From positions 261,083 to 325,082 of the forward strand of contig NZ_NKFP01000006.1 in assembly GCF_002215035.1 (NCBI RefSeq): DNA of 64,000 nt, given 5' to 3'. The stretch is from Leptolyngbya ohadii IS1. GTDB lineage: Bacteria; Cyanobacteriota; Cyanobacteriia; Elainellales; Elainellaceae. Position numbers and translations under genes: made by a program. Positions 61,689 to 64,000 of this stretch are shown piece by piece. The notes beneath the pieces are model-generated. The model did no database searches. It had not been told where the DNA came from and saw only the letters and a list, made by a program, of their open reading frames with translations. The stretch's first letter is position 1; every line of letters begins with the position of its first letter.

Positions 61689-62143
61689 AGATCTGTTTTG
61701 AGAACACAGCCTCCTCACCAACACAGGCTCTAGCCTGCGTTCAATCCATAATTAAATACAGTTTAGAAATCTAATTTGAAAATTCTTATCGATTAATCGG
61801 TCGTCGATCCCAAAATATTTATCTAATAAGAATTCTGATAGTTTCGGCTTTCGATCTGCAACTGAAAACCAATTAACTCTCTTAATCAAAGAACCAGCTG
61901 AATTCCAGCTAACTGTTAAGCGAATCTTGACATCAGAAAGGGCATCGACGACTGACCGTGTTTCGTCTCGATGCCCTCGCTGGTTCGCTCCTCACACATT
62001 GGTTAGCATAGCAAACCCGTTTTGGTTTGTCACGCTTTTAGAGAAAATCTGTCGGAGGTATGACGATTTTATCTAGGTAAATATAGAGGCTGAGTCTACC
62101 AAAAGAAGGACGAATTTGGGCTTAACGAATTCGCCGCTAACCC
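61689..62143. other. Convergent intergenic region with a hairpin
   Basis: 455 bp between convergent genes. Mostly AT-rich and featureless apart from the hairpin at 61939-61977. No ORF. Confidence 0.5.
61939..61977. terminator. Hairpin, possible terminator or small RNA part
   Basis: AGGGCATCGA (61939-61948) pairs exactly with TCGATGCCCT (61968-61977). No T-run follows on the plus strand, so it is not a classical terminator; it could serve either convergent gene. Confidence 0.5.
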
Positions 62144-63241
62144 TCAAAGAAACAAAGGAGTGGGTAGCCCGATCGATCGTAGCAACCCATGCAGCAGCTT
62201 TTGTGTAATGCAGGTTAACCCTAGCCGTACCTGTGCCTGTGCCGGGTCGAAATGCTGGGTGCCGTCGGCAATGCGACACGCCGCATAAAACGTCTGCCAC
62301 GTCTGACTGAGGCGATCGGCTTGCTTCAAGACTGCCTGCCGATGAGGCAATGCCTCTTCATCCCAAATTCCAACCTCTACCATGCCATCTAGGGTGGCGC
62401 AAAGCTGCTCAACAAGCTGCCACTCGGCAGGGTGACTGCTGCGAAAGCTGCCATGGGGCAACAGCCAGGGACATGGATGGGGCTGCTGAATTTGCCACAG
62501 GCAATCTGGCTCTAAATCTGGCTCTAAATCCGTATTGCGATCGGTGGAGCCGCCTAAACTTCCGTTGAGCAATCCCAGTTGCTGACCCAGCCGCAGGAAA
62601 CTATGACAGCGGGCGTAGGCGTGCAGTATCGGAAAAACGTTAGTAGAATCACGGACAAACGTAGCCATTGGATTACAGGGCTGGGCATCCCGGAGCAGGT
62701 TGGAGGAACCGCTAAACCCGGGTAAAACGCTATCGAGCAGGAGTTGCAGCCAGCAGGACAAGCCCGAAGGCAAGAGCCTAAAGTAGATCCAGCCCGCAGG
62801 CGCAACCTCAATCTGGAAGCAGGACGTGAGAGGCTCAGAATTGGGGCTGTTTTCCGTTGGGCTGGATGCCGTCATTAGGATCTCTACTAAATCTTCTGCC
62901 AACTGCAAGGGCGATCGTCCCATCGTCGGAGCGTATTTTAGGGCAACCGCCGAGACATATTCGATCTGACTGGTTTGACTGGGTCGAATTTGCTTAAGCG
63001 GGAACTCCTGTTCCTTCCTGTCTCGTCTGTTTAGCGATTGGTCAGCATCTACCCGTACAGAAAACCGTTCTTCCTCCGAATTGGGGAATTGTTTGATCGG
63101 GTTCTGCCCTATAGAGTTATCCTCAGGGTTCCTTTCTAGGCAAATTCCTGGGTAGATTCCTGGGCAAATTCCTCGATAAAGTGCTTTTTGTATCTGATAA
63201 GCTAGCCGCGATCGGAGCGCAGCGTATAAAATGGTATGCAA
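62144..63241 (-). CDS. DALR anticodon-binding domain protein (stand-alone)
   Basis: 365 residues. The N-terminal region resembles the arginyl-tRNA synthetase start (YAPTMGRSPLQLAEDLVEIL), and the C-terminal about 130 residues (RQAVLKQADRLSQTWQTFY; GLTCITQKLLHGLLRSIGLP) resemble a DALR anticodon-binding domain. The catalytic Rossmann core with HIGH is absent. Such free-standing proteins occur across cyanobacteria and may bind tRNA or assist a synthetase; no activity is shown. Two short in-frame tandem repeats are present (GICPGIYPGICL; DLEPDLEPD). Start at ATG 63241 is uncertain. Confidence 0.7.
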   Translation of the reverse strand: MHTILYAALRSRLAYQIQKALYRGICPGIYPGICLERNPEDNSIGQNPIKQFPNSEEERFSVRVDADQSLNRRDRKEQEFPLKQIRPSQTSQIEYVSAVALKYAPTMGRSPLQLAEDLVEILMTASSPTENSPNSEPLTSCFQIEVAPAGWIYFRLLPSGLSCWLQLLLDSVLPGFSGSSNLLRDAQPCNPMATFVRDSTNVFPILHAYARCHSFLRLGQQLGLLNGSLGGSTDRNTDLEPDLEPDCLWQIQQPHPCPWLLPHGSFRSSHPAEWQLVEQLCATLDGMVEVGIWDEEALPHRQAVLKQADRLSQTWQTFYAACRIADGTQHFDPAQAQVRLGLTCITQKLLHGLLRSIGLPTPLFL

Positions 63242-64000
63242 TCTTGATCTCTTAGTAAAATTACTGAGCTTTCTTGAACCTGAGTCGATTAATCTAGACT
63301 CACCTCTCTTTCAACAGCCTTTTGTGTCAGTCGCTTTGCGTTGGTTGTAGCACACTGCATTTCTACCCAGGATTGAGACAGGTTCAGGAGTTAGCGATTG
63401 GCGGCTTTGCCCTAATCCTTGCCCCAGTCCTATTGTCTCCCATAGGTTGTTTCCCCTAAATTATCTACCAAGCAACTGTCTACCAAGCAATTGTTTACTA
63501 CGATCGCCATCCGTAATCAGGGTTCAGTTCAGCAAATCGGAAAGAATTTGTTTTACGGGTATTGAACGGTAGAATCGGTGCGACATTCCTGTTCAGTCGG
63601 CTAATTGAGATAGGCTTTGTGCAAACAAGATGCAGCTTTTGCATTAGTACTTGTGCATCATCAGGCATCTTTATGTCAAAGCATTCCGTCAAACCATCGA
63701 TAGAATTAAGTTGCCAAGACAATTTTGTCACGGCAATGTTATTAAGACAGTCTAGGGTTCAGTAGTTTCTCTCAGCCAATGACTTAATGTGATAGAGCAA
63801 ATCGGAGAAAGCGATCAAGGCATTCATCCTTCCTGTCACGCAAGCCTGATAGTCCGAGCCTGATAGTCCGAGCCTGATAGTCCGAGCCTGACAGTCCGAG
63901 CCTAATAATCCGAGCCTGACAGTCACCTGTTTCTGTTTGCTTCAGTTTTTCCTATCGTTACTGTCCAGCGCAGTTCAGAGTCCCCCATCTCTACTGATTG
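63242..64000. other. Right-end intergenic region
   Basis: 759 bp without a supported gene; one 77-codon minus-strand frame near 63498-63731 has no ribosome site or recognisable product. It contains direct duplications (GATAGTCCGAGC arrays at the far end; TACCAAGCAA twice near 63467-63490). Confidence 0.4.
63844..63925. repeat. 14 bp tandem repeat array
   Basis: Unit GCCTGATAGTCCGA: three exact copies, then GCCTGACAGTCCGA, GCCTAATAATCCGA and a partial unit. 14 is two 7 bp units, resembling the short tandemly repeated repetitive sequences of cyanobacteria. Confidence 0.85.

Noticed and set aside
63498-63731. 77-codon minus-strand frame
   Set aside because: No ribosome site, no family resemblance, AT-rich region; too weak to report as a gene.

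Overview
The window is cyanobacterial chromosome, probably from a filamentous non-heterocystous form; the Leptolyngbya/Oscillatoriales-like placement is my inference. Evidence: many HIP1 sites (GCGATCGC); cyanobacterial families such as Ycf54, DUF2973, DUF2605, DUF2811, DUF3891, HemJ, and ThrRS without a TGS domain; pdxJ next to ycf54; and many dispersed intergenic repeats.

Layout. 1-611: edge-truncated IS607-type recombinase. 898-5147: two-gene hybrid histidine kinase operon. 5377-8682: ssb and a nucleotidyltransferase fused to a degenerate phosphohexomutase. 9041-11222: small membrane protein, methyltransferase, membrane C39 peptidase-like protein. 11901-20414: plus-strand accessory block with a 1109-residue membrane protein of seven repeats, a DUF3891 protein, a PstS-like protein fused to three DUF4912 domains, and a DUF937 protein. 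20700-30834: ddl, small cyanobacterial proteins, thrS, typA, DUF1350. 31258-33925: AT-rich exopolysaccharide patch (WecG/TagA-type glycosyltransferase, polysaccharide deacetylase), followed by an IS5-type deletion remnant. 34925-42446: cupin, a repeat protein split by a stop codon, dxs, a frameshifted RluA-type gene, DUF362. 42853-49807: truncated purH, a 2OG oxygenase, hemJ, DUF2811, and a heavily rearranged region ending in pdxJ and ycf54. 50300-57526: SPOR-like protein, DUF212, crtE, folD, lipoprotein, Nudix, YgjP-like protein, era. 57827-63241: GAF histidine kinase, class A beta-lactamase-like protein, NlpC/P60 endopeptidase, stand-alone DALR-domain protein.

Cell roles: isoprenoid and pigment supply (dxs, crtE, hemJ, ycf54), translation (thrS, typA, era), DNA and one-carbon metabolism (ssb, folD, purH, pdxJ), envelope and exopolysaccharide (ddl, NlpC/P60, WecG, deacetylase, sugar nucleotidyltransferase), and three large sensor kinases.

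The most unusual content is structural. Four places have long, apparently exact duplications or palindromes: a 218 bp direct repeat plus a 78 bp palindrome at the broken purH start; 316 bp inverted arms around a DnaA-box cluster; a palindrome of about 1020 bp inside pdxJ; and a ygjP/era mosaic with a join inside a HIP1 site. Each coincides with loss of a conserved gene end, so amplification or assembly chimeras must be excluded before biology is inferred. The DnaA-box cluster is an oriC candidate. Several low-complexity repeats have entered coding sequence. The best candidates for uncharacterised protein biology are the PstS-DUF4912 fusion and the seven-repeat membrane protein.
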